64,000 nucleotides of DNA. Source: Stygiobacter sp. (GTDB taxonomy: Bacteria > Pseudomonadota > Alphaproteobacteria > Rhodospirillales > Magnetospirillaceae). This document shows, piece after piece, positions 33,501 through 42,720 of this stretch (position 1 is the stretch's first letter; every line of letters begins with the position of its first letter). The position numbers and the translations under genes were made by a program. Below the pieces are notes generated by a model. The model did no database searches. It was given only the letters and a program-made list of their open reading frames with translations, and was not told where the DNA came from. The stretch covers positions 1 through 64,000 of the forward strand of contig VBWB01000003.1 in assembly GCA_006218045.1 (NCBI GenBank), given 5' to 3'.

Positions 33501-36119
33501 TCACTGATATTGGCGTAGTTGCCTGACCCGTTCAACCGCGTCACTCACATGGGCGGAAATTTCTTGCTGCGTCGCGGCAACCGCGTCGCTCTCCAGCGAG
33601 GTCAAAAGCTCGAACAGCCGGTTCTCCCCGAACATGCCGCACTTGCCGCGCATGGCGTGGACGTGTTCGGCCAAAGCCAAGCGATCCCCCGCCTGCATCT
33701 CCTGAAGCAGGGCCGCGTCCTTGTCCATTTCCGCCAGAAAGGCCGGCATCAGTTCCTCCAGTCCCGCCGGTGGCAGCGGCGGCGGCGGCAGGACGTCGTC
33801 GGGCAACAAGGCCGACAGATTGGCCACCAGATCATCCGGGCCGATGGGCTTGGCCAGGAAGGTGGTGAAGCCGGCCAATTCGGCCTGACGGCGGTCGGCG
33901 ACAGTGGCCCCCGCCGATAACGCCACCAACGGGATGGGCGGGGCGCCGGTATCGCGCTCGTGCCGGCGGATGGCGCGGGCGGCGGCAAAGCCGTCCATCA
34001 CCGGCATGCGCAGATCCAGCACGATCAGGTCATAGCCGCCATTTTCAGCCTTGGCCAGTGCCTGACGGCCATCGGCGGCTTCATCGACGCTCCAGCCGAT
34101 GCCGGTCAAAAAGCCGCGCAAGACCAGACGGTTCAGTTCCACGTCATCGGCCAGCAATACCCGGACATGGCGGGGCCGTTCGCGCCGTTTGGGGGCGGGC
34201 GGCACCGCCTCGGTCAAGGGCAGACGGACCAAGGCCTCCAACTGGCCGTCGCGGCGGCGGATGGATAGGGTGCCGCCCATGGCGATCAACAGATTCTGAC
34301 ACAGCGATTGACCGATATCGCTGTCGCCGCTGCTTTCCACGTCCTGGCGCCCCGGCCCCGACAGGGTCACCAAAAGATGGGGCGGCGCCGCACCCAACCT
34401 CAGAACCATCTCCCCCGCACCGGTGCCGAAGCGATCCAGCAAGGTGCGCAACACCTGCAAGATGGCCGATTCGTCGGCAACCACGCCCCCCGGCAAGGCC
34501 AAATCCCGGTCAAGGGTGAAACCCTGACCGCGATCACCGGCCTGGCCGCGGACCAGGGCCGCCATTTCCTCGGCCAGTTCCGCCATCAGAACCGGTTGCG
34601 GCCGCAACTCGATGCGACCGGTTTCCATGCCGGCCAGTTCCAGGATATTGCCGATCAGCCGCGACAATTGTTCGGCGGTGCGCCGCAGCAGACGGACATA
34701 TCTGCGCTGCTGCTCATCCAGATGCGTCTGCCCCAGCAATTCGGTCAGCCCGGCCCAGCCATGTAACGGCGTGCGGATTTCATGGCTCATCACCGCCAGG
34801 AACTCGGACTTGGCCCTTGAGGCCTGCTCGGCCGCCGTCAAGGCATCGGCGAGCGACGCGGTGCGCGCCGCCACCAACCGCTCGAGATCGCGGTTGAGCA
34901 TGGCCAGACGCTCCGACGCCGAACGCTCGGCCTGGAACATGCGCAGCGCCAGGGCGGCGAAATAGCAGGTGGCGAAGGCGGCGAACCCAACCGCCACCAG
35001 ATCGGTCGAAGTGATGAGGCGGGCATAATGCAAGATGTCGTTGATCAGGGCGATGGCCAGCATCAACGAGCCGGCCATCAGCCACTTCGCCCCCAGCCGG
35101 CGGCGCCGCATGGCCCAGCCCACCAGCATCACCCCGGCCAGCGGCACCACCAGGTTAAGCAGCATGAAAATATCGCGGAAGCCGGTGAAGAAGGCCGGCT
35201 CGGTCAGCAAGGTCACCGCCCCCATCAGCGCCGACAGCCCGTATCCGCCCCAGGCCAGGGACCGCGGTGTTTCCTCCGGCAGCAACTCGCGCAAGAAAGC
35301 GAAATACAGGCCGGGAAACACGAAAAGCGTCAAATAGGCGACCGGCAGATACCAAAGATCGGCCCGCATTTCATGGCCGATCAGCACGTAAAGCTGGGCC
35401 GAGGAAAACGTCCGCGCCGCCACCAGCGCGGTGAACAGGGCGAACACCAGAAAGGCCGGATCGCGCTTGCCGCCGGCATAGAAGGCCAGGGCCATGAAGC
35501 TCACCATCAGCAACGCGCCGAAGGCGGCCAAGGGCAAGGCGGTCAGCCGCTCCGCCTCGAGTGCCAGCACCTCCGCCGGTCCCAGGCGGACGGCGCGGGT
35601 GATGCCGCCTTCAAAATGATGATGGTTGGAAATCTCGAAGACCAGATCGACGAAATGCCGGCCCAGCGGCAGCGGCACCAGCACGCGTTCCAGCACCGGC
35701 ACTTCGGCGCCGGCATCCAGACCCAATTGCCCCAAGGAGCGCACCAGCACGCCATCCACGTGCAGGCGCCAGGCGCTGTTGATGTCGGGAATGGCCAGCA
35801 CCAAGGGCGGGGCGCTTTCCGGCAGCAGCACGCGCAGGACCAGGGCAGCGTTGCCGGTACCGGGATAAAGGCTGTTCCACGGTCCCGGCTGCGGGATGTA
35901 GGAATCCACCGTCCAGGCGAAGGCCCGCGATGAATCCGAGCCGTGGACGATGCCCCAGGTGCCGGCCAGATCGACCGGGCCCTGGCGGGCGAAATCGATA
36001 CCGCGTAAATCGATGACGCCATGCTCGGCCCGGGGCTCGGCCCGGGGCTCGGCCGCCCGGGAAAGTCCGGGCACCACGACAGCAACCAGCACCATCAATC
36101 GGAGCAGAATCCCGCGCAT
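33501..36119 (-). CDS. 7TMR-DISM hybrid histidine kinase with decayed ATPase domain
   Basis: An 872-residue membrane protein: signal peptide, an extracellular 7TMR-DISM sensor, seven hydrophobic helices (about 195-390), HisKA with H446 (VMSHEIRTPLHGW), an ATPase-like region, a receiver with D702 (VLDLRMPVMDG) and a C-terminal HPt domain with H821 (EHVHAMRGKCGMFG). The ATPase region has lost its usual motifs: the N box reads TLLDRFGTG, the G1 box SGPGRQ and the G2 box DIGQSLCQNL. It may therefore not bind ATP and could act as a phosphorelay partner of another kinase, or as a phosphatase. The signal is unknown. Confidence 0.87.
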   Translation of the reverse strand: MRGILLRLMVLVAVVVPGLSRAAEPRAEPRAEHGVIDLRGIDFARQGPVDLAGTWGIVHGSDSSRAFAWTVDSYIPQPGPWNSLYPGTGNAALVLRVLLPESAPPLVLAIPDINSAWRLHVDGVLVRSLGQLGLDAGAEVPVLERVLVPLPLGRHFVDLVFEISNHHHFEGGITRAVRLGPAEVLALEAERLTALPLAAFGALLMVSFMALAFYAGGKRDPAFLVFALFTALVAARTFSSAQLYVLIGHEMRADLWYLPVAYLTLFVFPGLYFAFLRELLPEETPRSLAWGGYGLSALMGAVTLLTEPAFFTGFRDIFMLLNLVVPLAGVMLVGWAMRRRRLGAKWLMAGSLMLAIALINDILHYARLITSTDLVAVGFAAFATCYFAALALRMFQAERSASERLAMLNRDLERLVAARTASLADALTAAEQASRAKSEFLAVMSHEIRTPLHGWAGLTELLGQTHLDEQQRRYVRLLRRTAEQLSRLIGNILELAGMETGRIELRPQPVLMAELAEEMAALVRGQAGDRGQGFTLDRDLALPGGVVADESAILQVLRTLLDRFGTGAGEMVLRLGAAPPHLLVTLSGPGRQDVESSGDSDIGQSLCQNLLIAMGGTLSIRRRDGQLEALVRLPLTEAVPPAPKRRERPRHVRVLLADDVELNRLVLRGFLTGIGWSVDEAADGRQALAKAENGGYDLIVLDLRMPVMDGFAAARAIRRHERDTGAPPIPLVALSAGATVADRRQAELAGFTTFLAKPIGPDDLVANLSALLPDDVLPPPPLPPAGLEELMPAFLAEMDKDAALLQEMQAGDRLALAEHVHAMRGKCGMFGENRLFELLTSLESDAVAATQQEISAHVSDAVERVRQLRQYQ
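36027..36062. repeat. 12-bp tandem repeat in the hybrid kinase signal region
   Basis: CCCGGGGCTCGG occurs as adjacent copies on the plus strand and encodes the repeated AEPRAEPR just after the signal peptide. It is in frame, so gain or loss of a unit would be tolerated. Confidence 0.6.
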
Positions 36120-36171
36120 GATGATTTGTCGCAGGCCTCGCCGCCGCCGTCATCAGGTGAAGACCCTATAC

Positions 36172-37893
36172 TTACGGTGGCAGAGGCTCGAAGTTACGGA
36201 CGAAATCGCGGAAACGCTCGGCCGACAAGGGCGGCGAAAAGCGATACCCCTGCGCCAGATCGCAGCCGCGCTCGACCAGAAAGGCTTGCTGCTGCTGGTT
36301 TTCCACTCCCTCGCCCACCACCTTCATGCCAAGCGAATGCCCGAGGGCGATGATCGCCTCGATCAGGCGGGCATCTTCGGCATTGCTGAGCGCCTCGGAG
36401 ACGAACGAGCGGTCGATCTTCAGGATATCGACGGGAAAATGCTTCAAATACGACAGCGAGGCATAGCCGGTGCCGAAATCGTCGATGGCGATGCGCGCCC
36501 CCAGATCCCGTACCTTCTCGAGCTTGCGGATGATTTCCCCGCCGGAATTGAGGATCAGGCTTTCGGTGATCTCCACCGTCACCAATCGCGGCGACAACCC
36601 GCTGTCGTCCAAGGCCCGACGCAAGGTGGCGGCGATATCGGTCTGCTGCACCTGGCGCGGCGACACGTTGATGGCGATGCGCAGATCGCCCAGGCCGGCT
36701 TGTTGCCAGGCTTTGGCCTCGCGACAGGCGGCCAGGGTCAGCCATTCGCCGATGGGCAGGATCAGGCCCATTTCCTCGGCCAAAGGCACGAACTGATCGG
36801 GATTGACGGCGCCGATATAGCGGTTTTGCCAGCGCAGCAAGGCCTCGGCCCCGCCGACGCGGCCATCGGCCAGATTGACCACCGGCTGAAACGCCAGCGA
36901 GAACTCGTTGTGCTCCAGCGCCTCGGACAATTCACCCGCCAGCCGCGAGCGCGCCTGGGCGCGGGCATCCATGACCGGCGTGAAGAAGCGGAAGGTGCCG
37001 CGCCCCGCCGCCTTGGCGTACTCCAACGCCGAGGAGGAATTGCGCATCAGGGTTTCCACATCCTCGCCGTCACCGGGCCACAGACTGATGCCGATGGAAC
37101 ACGACAGCAAAATCTGGTTGGCCTCGATCAGCAAGGGCTCCTGCAACGATTCCAGGATGGTGCGGACCACCGCCTCCACCTCCTCGACGCCGTTGATATG
37201 GGGCAGCACGGCGATGAATTCGTCGCCGCCGAAACGGCCCAGGGTGTCGCCCTGGCGCAGGCAGCGGCCAAAGCGCAGCGCGCTTTCGCGCAGCACCATG
37301 TCGCCCACGGTCATGCCCAGCGTGTCGTTGATGGTCTTGAATCCGTCCAGGCCGATGAACAGCAAGGCAGCGCGGCAATTTTCGCGCCCGGCCAGCACCA
37401 GGGCCTGCAACAGGCGATCCAGCAGCAGGCCGCGATTGGGCAACTCGGTCAGGGTGTCGTAATTGCTGTGCCGCCACAGCTTCTCGGCATTATCGCGGGC
37501 TTCGCTGACGTCGCGGAACATCAACACATGGCGGCTGACCCCGCCGCGCACGTCGTGTTCGCAGGCCACCGACAGGCTTTGGCGATAGGGCTCGCCGGTC
37601 TTGCGCCGGACCCACACCTCACCTTCCCACGAGTTGCCCCGGCGCAGATGCCGGCCCACTTCCGTCAAAAACGTACCACCACCCAAGGAGGCGTACAGCA
37701 TTTCGGCGTGACGTCCGCACACTTCCTCGGCCAGAAAGCCGGTGATGGCGGTAAAGGCCGGGTTGACGACCAGAAACCGCCAGTCGGGACCACACACCGC
37801 CACCGCCTCGGCCGCCATGTCGAAAGCCGCCCGGAACAGCCGCAGTTCCGCATTTTCCCGCTCAAGTTCGGCCAGCCTTTGCCCCACGTCCAA
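36172..37893 (-). CDS. PAS-GGDEF-EAL cyclic-di-GMP protein
   Basis: A 573-residue cytoplasmic protein: a short coiled coil, one PAS domain (about 20-130), a GGDEF domain with intact GRFGGDEF and an inhibitory RQGD site five residues upstream, and an EAL domain with EALLRW and DDFGTGYASLSYL. Both synthesis and hydrolysis of cyclic di-GMP look possible; which dominates cannot be told. The start is most likely the TTG at 37893, with GGGGGG five bases upstream. The nearby ATG at 37897 is out of frame. It lies just upstream of the hybrid kinase gene in the same direction. Confidence 0.9.
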   Translation of the reverse strand: MDVGQRLAELERENAELRLFRAAFDMAAEAVAVCGPDWRFLVVNPAFTAITGFLAEEVCGRHAEMLYASLGGGTFLTEVGRHLRRGNSWEGEVWVRRKTGEPYRQSLSVACEHDVRGGVSRHVLMFRDVSEARDNAEKLWRHSNYDTLTELPNRGLLLDRLLQALVLAGRENCRAALLFIGLDGFKTINDTLGMTVGDMVLRESALRFGRCLRQGDTLGRFGGDEFIAVLPHINGVEEVEAVVRTILESLQEPLLIEANQILLSCSIGISLWPGDGEDVETLMRNSSSALEYAKAAGRGTFRFFTPVMDARAQARSRLAGELSEALEHNEFSLAFQPVVNLADGRVGGAEALLRWQNRYIGAVNPDQFVPLAEEMGLILPIGEWLTLAACREAKAWQQAGLGDLRIAINVSPRQVQQTDIAATLRRALDDSGLSPRLVTVEITESLILNSGGEIIRKLEKVRDLGARIAIDDFGTGYASLSYLKHFPVDILKIDRSFVSEALSNAEDARLIEAIIALGHSLGMKVVGEGVENQQQQAFLVERGCDLAQGYRFSPPLSAERFRDFVRNFEPLPP

Positions 37894-38033
37894 ACATTCC
37901 CCCCCGGATCGCTTGATAAATCAGGACAACCATTAAGCCCCGAGGCATTTGCCCAGGCAAGCGCCGAATCTCGCCCCTGAACGAGCTGTGTTTACGCCCG
38001 TCATTTCGCCCATATTTTAATCGAAGACCACCT

Positions 38034-38138
38034 ATGCGCAAAAATAAGGCAGAGTGTCTTGCCCTTCAGGCCATTCGCTGTCATCATGGTGAAACGTTGA
38101 TGGCGGCCCCTCCTCCCGCCGCCTTGGACGAGACCTGA
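38034..38138 (+). CDS. Candidate small protein or sRNA with its own terminator
   Basis: A 34-residue frame (MRKNKAECLALQAIRCHHGE, ending AALDET) in a 300-base gap between two minus-strand genes. A TATTTTAAT stretch upstream (near 38013) could serve as a -10 region, and a strong intrinsic terminator with a T run on this strand ends 50 bases after the stop. The ribosome site is weak (GAAG), so a non-coding RNA is an equal possibility. No known family is recognised. Confidence 0.33.
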   Translation: MRKNKAECLALQAIRCHHGETLMAAPPPAALDET

Positions 38139-38160
38139 AGAGCTCTTCTCGACGAACAAG

Positions 38161-38191
38161 CCGCGCGCCCCCTTAGGGGCGCGCGGTTTTT
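38161..38191 (+). terminator. Strong GC-rich terminator with T run on the plus strand
   Basis: An 11-bp perfect stem (CCGCGCGCCCC/GGGGCGCGCGG), 4-base loop, then TTTTT on the plus strand. It directly abuts the end of the minus-strand transporter gene, where it may also act (CTTGTTCG follows on that side), but the T run favours a plus-strand transcript. Confidence 0.75.
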
Positions 38192-38193
38192 CG

Positions 38194-39840
38194 TCAGCCC
38201 GCCCACAAGACCAGGGCGATGATCTGCGGCGCGATCACCCGCAGCACCATGACCAGCGGATAGACGGCGGCATAGGACAGAATGGGCGCTTCCGACGGCG
38301 CCAACCCTTGGGCAAAGGCCAGGGCCGGCGGGTCGGTCATCGACCCCGACAGCAAGCCGCACATGGTCAGGTAATTGACCCGCGTCACCCAGGTGCCGAC
38401 CACAGCCACGGTCACCAACGGCAACAAGGTGATCAGCATGCCCCAGGCCATCCAGCTGAGGCCGGGACCGTGCACCAGGGTTTCGACGAAGCCATGGCCG
38501 GACTTGATGCCGACGGCGGCCAGGAACAAGGCGATGCCCAGATCGCGCATGACATGGTTGGCCGCCGGCGGCATGAACCACACCACCTTGCCCACATGAC
38601 CCAGGCGCGACAGCAGGATGGCCACCACCAGCGGCCCGCCGGCCAGCCCCAATTTCACCGCCGAGGGCAGGCCCGGCAGCATGATCGGCAGCGATCCCAG
38701 CACCATGCCCAGGGCGATGCCGATGAAGATCGGGGTCATCTGGGTTTCCTGCAACGCCTTCGAGCGGTTGCCGATGATGCCGGCCACCAGCGGCATGGAT
38801 TCGGGCGAGCCGACCACGGTCAGCATGTCGCCGAATTGCAGTTTCAGGCTGGCATCGGGCACCAGTTCGTGACCGCCGCGATTGACCCGGCTGACCACCA
38901 CGCCGTGGCTGCCGCGCAAGTTCAGCTCGCCCAGGCTTTTGCCCAACACCTCGGAGCGGGTGACCACCTGACGCTCCCAAAGAACATCGCTGCTGTCCAT
39001 GGCCTTCAAATCCACCGCGGCCAGCGGCCCCAGCAAGCGGTTGAGGCGCGGCAATTTGTTGGCCGGCCCCACCGCCAGCACCACATCGCCCTCGGCCAGG
39101 GTATCGTCGGCATTGACCACGTGCTGGCTGCCGTCATGCAGCACCCGCGACAGCACCACGCCCATTTCCTTCAATTCGTCCAGATCGCGCAGACGGGCGC
39201 CGAACACCGCCGGATTGCGGATTTCCACGTTGACGGTCTGCAACGCATCGAACTTGGCGGCACGGTCGGCGTCGAACGCCGCCGCCGCCTTGGCCGGGTT
39301 CTGCTTGAACGCCAGCCGCAGCACCAGCATGGACAGCAAGATACCGAGAATGCCGAAAGGATAGGCCACCGCATAGGCTTGGCCCTGCGCCGTCCCGGTA
39401 AAGCCCAATTGCGCCAGAACCTCCTGGCCGGCGGCCAAAGACGGCGTGTTGGTCACCGCCCCCGACAGCAACCCCAGGGCGGCGGGCAACGGCACGCCGC
39501 CCAGCAGGTGCACGGCCACCGCCACCAGCGAGCCCAGCACCACCACCGCCGCCGCCATCAGGTTGAGCGCCATGCCGTCTTTCTTGAAGGCCTGGAAAAA
39601 GCCCGGCCCCACCGTCACGCCGATGGCATAGACGAACAGCACCAAGCCGAATTCACGGGCGAAAGCCAGCATGGTGGCATCGACGGCAAAGCCGAAATGG
39701 CCCAGGGCGAGGCCGGCGAACAACACGCCGCCCACCCCCAGCTTGACGCCGCCCAGCTTGATCTGACCCAAGGCCAGACCGCCCGCCGCCGCCACCGACA
39801 GCAGCAGCAAGGCTTGCGCCGGTCCGTGCAGTTCCATCAT
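38194..39840 (-). CDS. AspT/YidE-type transporter with RCK (TrkA-C) domains
   Basis: About 548 residues of a duplicated-fold membrane permease in the aspartate:alanine exchanger family. Hydrophobic helices 1-5 are followed by two central TrkA-C type regulatory domains (ALQTVNVEIRNPAVFGARL; GHELVPDASLKLQFGDMLTVVG) and a second helical half. Each half has the conserved turn LLSGAVTNTPSL or LLSGSMTDPPAL. The substrate is not certain; many such proteins are annotated only as putative transporters. Two adjacent in-frame ATGs (39840, 39837) follow GGTGGGG, so the start is within a residue or three. Confidence 0.88.
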   Translation of the reverse strand: MMELHGPAQALLLLSVAAAGGLALGQIKLGGVKLGVGGVLFAGLALGHFGFAVDATMLAFAREFGLVLFVYAIGVTVGPGFFQAFKKDGMALNLMAAAVVVLGSLVAVAVHLLGGVPLPAALGLLSGAVTNTPSLAAGQEVLAQLGFTGTAQGQAYAVAYPFGILGILLSMLVLRLAFKQNPAKAAAAFDADRAAKFDALQTVNVEIRNPAVFGARLRDLDELKEMGVVLSRVLHDGSQHVVNADDTLAEGDVVLAVGPANKLPRLNRLLGPLAAVDLKAMDSSDVLWERQVVTRSEVLGKSLGELNLRGSHGVVVSRVNRGGHELVPDASLKLQFGDMLTVVGSPESMPLVAGIIGNRSKALQETQMTPIFIGIALGMVLGSLPIMLPGLPSAVKLGLAGGPLVVAILLSRLGHVGKVVWFMPPAANHVMRDLGIALFLAAVGIKSGHGFVETLVHGPGLSWMAWGMLITLLPLVTVAVVGTWVTRVNYLTMCGLLSGSMTDPPALAFAQGLAPSEAPILSYAAVYPLVMVLRVIAPQIIALVLWAG

Positions 39841-39911
39841 CCCCACCCACTAACGTTGCAGTGCAGCAAGGGTGCGTCAGCACGGGCGGCCTGACAAGCG
39901 AAATGCGGATT

Positions 39912-40550
39912 TCACCGCAACGGCGGAAACAGCGCCGGTCCAGCGCAGCGGTCGCGCACAGCCTTGCCGCAATCGGTGAATTTCAGGCTCTTGTCCAGGC
40001 ACACCCGCACTTCCGCCGCGTAACGGCCCCGGCAGACCACCGCCATCCGGTCACCGCTGAGGCCGGGATTGATCTTGGCGAACAGGGCTTCCACCTGCTC
40101 GGGCTCCAGGTGCAGCGGCGCCTTGGGGGCGTTGAACTCGCCCGGGATGCGGATGGCGGCGAAAGCGTCGCGGGTCTTGGCGAAATAATCCGCTGGATAG
40201 CCGCCGTCGCAGGTGCCGTGGCGCTTCCACTCATGCTCGATCAGCTTGCGGCTGGGCATGACCGGCAAGGTCACGCTGACCACCTCGTCCGGCACCGGTG
40301 CCGGTTGCGCCGCGCATTCGGCCGGATAGCCGCCATCGGCATATTGCGGCCATAGGCCGTGGACGACGAAGCCGTATTGACGCGGGCCGGCGCACTGGTC
40401 GGCATCCTGACGACCGGAACGACCGGCGCAATAAGTGGGCGACCACGACAGGGCCAGGACATAATGGTCGAACTTACCCGGTGTTCCGGCCTTTTGCGCC
40501 CAGGCCGGGACGGCGGCAAGACACAAAAGCGCGATCAGCAAAAGACGCAT
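39912..40550 (-). CDS. Secreted ribonuclease T2
   Basis: A 212-residue periplasmic or secreted RNase. The signal peptide MRLLLIALLCLAAVPAWA is followed by the two catalytic sequences: GFVVHGLWPQ (H64) and EHEWKRHGTC (H106, E107, H111). Cysteines expected for disulfides are present. It would cleave single-stranded RNA without base specificity, probably for nutrient scavenging; RNase I of E. coli belongs to the same family. It is a single gene. Confidence 0.94.
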   Translation of the reverse strand: MRLLLIALLCLAAVPAWAQKAGTPGKFDHYVLALSWSPTYCAGRSGRQDADQCAGPRQYGFVVHGLWPQYADGGYPAECAAQPAPVPDEVVSVTLPVMPSRKLIEHEWKRHGTCDGGYPADYFAKTRDAFAAIRIPGEFNAPKAPLHLEPEQVEALFAKINPGLSGDRMAVVCRGRYAAEVRVCLDKSLKFTDCGKAVRDRCAGPALFPPLR

Positions 40551-40597
40551 GGTGCGATCTCCTATTCAACCCATTCAATTTATCCGTGGCGAAACGC

Positions 40598-40626
40598 TTG
40601 ACAAGCGGCATCGCGCTGCCCTGAAT
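40598..40626 (+). promoter_or_regulatory. Possible promoter of the class V aminotransferase gene
   Basis: A perfect TTGACA (40598-40603), then 17 bases and a poor -10 (CTGAAT), about 30 bases before the start codon. Confidence 0.3.
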
Positions 40627-40654
40627 TGCCATCCCCCGCAAGGAACAGGAAATC

Positions 40655-41854
40655 ATGCGCTATCCGCCGCCGTCCGTTGTCCCGCTCGACCGTATTCTGC
40701 CCGACGAACCCCTGTTGATGATGGGCGCCGGCCCGGTGCCGATTCCGGCCAAGGTGGCCCAGGCCAATTCCATCGTCATCAATCACCTGGGCGAGACCAT
40801 GAACCGGGTGATCGAGCAGGTCAAAGCCATGGCCCGCTACGTCTTCCAGACCCAGTCGGGACAGATCCTGGGCGTCGCCGGCCCGGCCTCGGCGGCCATG
40901 GAAATGGCGGTGTGCAATCTGGTCGAGCCCGGCACCAAGGTGCTGGCGGTGTGCAACGGCTATTTCAGCCGCCGCTTGGCCGAGATGGCCGAACGTTGCC
41001 AAGCCGACGTCGTCATCCTCGACATCGCCAACGGCGAGCCGGCGCGGCCCGACGAGATCGAGGCGGCCATCCGCCTGCATCGCCCGACGCTGTTGACCAT
41101 CGTCCAGGGCGAGACCTCCAACACCGTGTGGAACCGCTATTTGCCGGAAATCTGCACCATCGCCCGCGCCCATGAGTGCCTGATGGTGGTCGATGCGGTG
41201 TGCACGCTGTCGACCATGCGCCTCGACATGGACGAATGGGGCGTCGACGCCCTGATCACCGGCGGGCAGAAGGGTCTGTCGTCCATTCCCGGCGTGTCGC
41301 TGCTGGCGTTCTCGGAAATCGCCTGGAAGCGCATCGAGGGCCGCAACGCCCCCATGGCGCAATGGTGCCTGGACGCCCGCTTGGCCGATCGGTTCTGGAA
41401 CAAGAACTCCTATCACTACACCGCCCCGGTCTCGGGGATCATGGCCATCCACGAGGCGTTGCGGCTGATCTGTGCCGAGACCCTGCCGGCCCGCTTCCAC
41501 CGTCACGAATTGTGTTCGCTGGCGCTGCAACGCGGCATCGAGGCCATGGGCCTGGAATTGCTGGTCAAGGAAGAGGCGCGGCTCAATTCGGTGGTCGGCA
41601 TCAAGGTGCCCGACGGCGTCTCCGCCGACGACGTCCGCCGCCACATGTCGCAGATCCATCGGGTGGAAATCTCGGGCGCCTTCGGCCTGGACATCCTGCG
41701 CATCGGCCAGATGGGCGAGCAATGCCACGCCCACACCATCTTTCGCACCCTGCACGCCTTCGGCTCCAGCCTGAAAGCCCATGGCGCCAAGCTGGACCTG
41801 CCCGCCGGCGTCGCCGAACTGGAACGCATCCTGACCGAGGGTCAGGTGGTCTAA
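40655..41854 (+). CDS. Class V aminotransferase (serine/alanine-glyoxylate type)
   Basis: A 399-residue PLP enzyme of fold type I. The PLP lysine is K206 in GGQKGLSS, the N-terminal LLMMGAGPVPIPAKV and the GETSNTV motif are typical of alanine- or serine-glyoxylate aminotransferases, and the aspartate in VVDAVCTL contacts PLP. It would move amino groups between glyoxylate, alanine or serine. Its stop overlaps by four bases the stop of the convergent ECF sigma gene, and there is no room for a terminator between them. Confidence 0.9.
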   Translation: MRYPPPSVVPLDRILPDEPLLMMGAGPVPIPAKVAQANSIVINHLGETMNRVIEQVKAMARYVFQTQSGQILGVAGPASAAMEMAVCNLVEPGTKVLAVCNGYFSRRLAEMAERCQADVVILDIANGEPARPDEIEAAIRLHRPTLLTIVQGETSNTVWNRYLPEICTIARAHECLMVVDAVCTLSTMRLDMDEWGVDALITGGQKGLSSIPGVSLLAFSEIAWKRIEGRNAPMAQWCLDARLADRFWNKNSYHYTAPVSGIMAIHEALRLICAETLPARFHRHELCSLALQRGIEAMGLELLVKEEARLNSVVGIKVPDGVSADDVRRHMSQIHRVEISGAFGLDILRIGQMGEQCHAHTIFRTLHAFGSSLKAHGAKLDLPAGVAELERILTEGQVV

Positions 41855-42720
41855 TAAGCAAATCCCCCGACGCCCCGGTCTCGCGGCTGGGCATCGGGAT
41901 CGGCTTGCAGATAGACCCGCTCGATCCCCCGTTCCGAACAGCCGAAGGTCAAAACCCAGAGACTGCCGCCGTCGCCGCCCCCGACCAGGGCCGGCAGGCC
42001 GTTGACCATGGCCGGGCGCAGGCTGAAATCGGCGGGCAGGAACTTGCGCCGCACCCCCAGCAGGAAGCGGCTGATACGGTCGGGACCAAGGATCGGGTTA
42101 CGGGCGGCCTTGCCTGTCTTGCCGGCATAGCTGACCAGACGGGATTCATCCGCCAGCAGATCGACCAGGGCTGTATAATCGCGCTGTTCGCAAGCGGCGG
42201 CGAAACGCTTGATCAAGGGGGCCGTCCGGTGACTGTCCCAGACATAGCGCGGCTGGCCCCTGAGGGCGGCGCGGGCCCGGCTCATGATCTGGCGGCAGGT
42301 GGCAACCGGTCGGTCCAGCACCGCGGCGATCTCGGCGAAATCCAGATCCATGGCCTCACGCAGCACATAGACCGCCCGCTGATCGGGGCTCAGTCGCTCC
42401 AGCAGCAATAACAGGCCGGTGGAGAGATCGGCCTCGCCCGCGTCCACCGCCTCCGTCCACGGCTCGGGCAGCCATTGTGCCGCCAGGGTGCTGCGTCGGC
42501 GGTTCAGGCGCAGACGATCCACGGCCAGACGGGTCACCTGGGTCGTGAGAAAGGCCGCAGGCTCGTCCACCTGATCAGCCACCTTGCACCATTTCAACCA
42601 AGCATCCTGGACCACGTCGTCGGCATCGCTGGTACTGCCCAACAGCCGATAGGCCAGCAACCGCAAGCGCGGTCGCTGGCCCAGGAAATCAGCCAGGGCG
42701 GTGACGTCCCCATCAGCCAT
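41851..42720 (-). CDS. ECF41-type sigma factor with C-terminal SnoaL-like domain
   Basis: A 289-residue ECF sigma factor. Region 2 (YRLLGSTSDADDVVQDAWLKW), the linker signature WLPEP (83-87) that marks ECF41 sigmas, region 4 (LREAMDLDFAEIAAVL) and a fused C-terminal SnoaL-like domain that in this group tunes activity in place of an anti-sigma factor. A carboxymuconolactone-decarboxylase-type gene lies directly upstream with an 8-base overlap, the usual ECF41 context. A matching promoter is found before the pair. The ATG at 42720 has AGAAGG six bases upstream. Confidence 0.9.
   Translation of the reverse strand: MADGDVTALADFLGQRPRLRLLAYRLLGSTSDADDVVQDAWLKWCKVADQVDEPAAFLTTQVTRLAVDRLRLNRRRSTLAAQWLPEPWTEAVDAGEADLSTGLLLLLERLSPDQRAVYVLREAMDLDFAEIAAVLDRPVATCRQIMSRARAALRGQPRYVWDSHRTAPLIKRFAAACEQRDYTALVDLLADESRLVSYAGKTGKAARNPILGPDRISRFLLGVRRKFLPADFSLRPAMVNGLPALVGGGDGGSLWVLTFGCSERGIERVYLQADPDAQPRDRGVGGFAY

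Noticed and set aside
35028-37980. Long plus-strand frames opposite the hybrid kinase and GGDEF-EAL genes
   Set aside because: Shadow frames; catalytic motifs lie on the minus strand.
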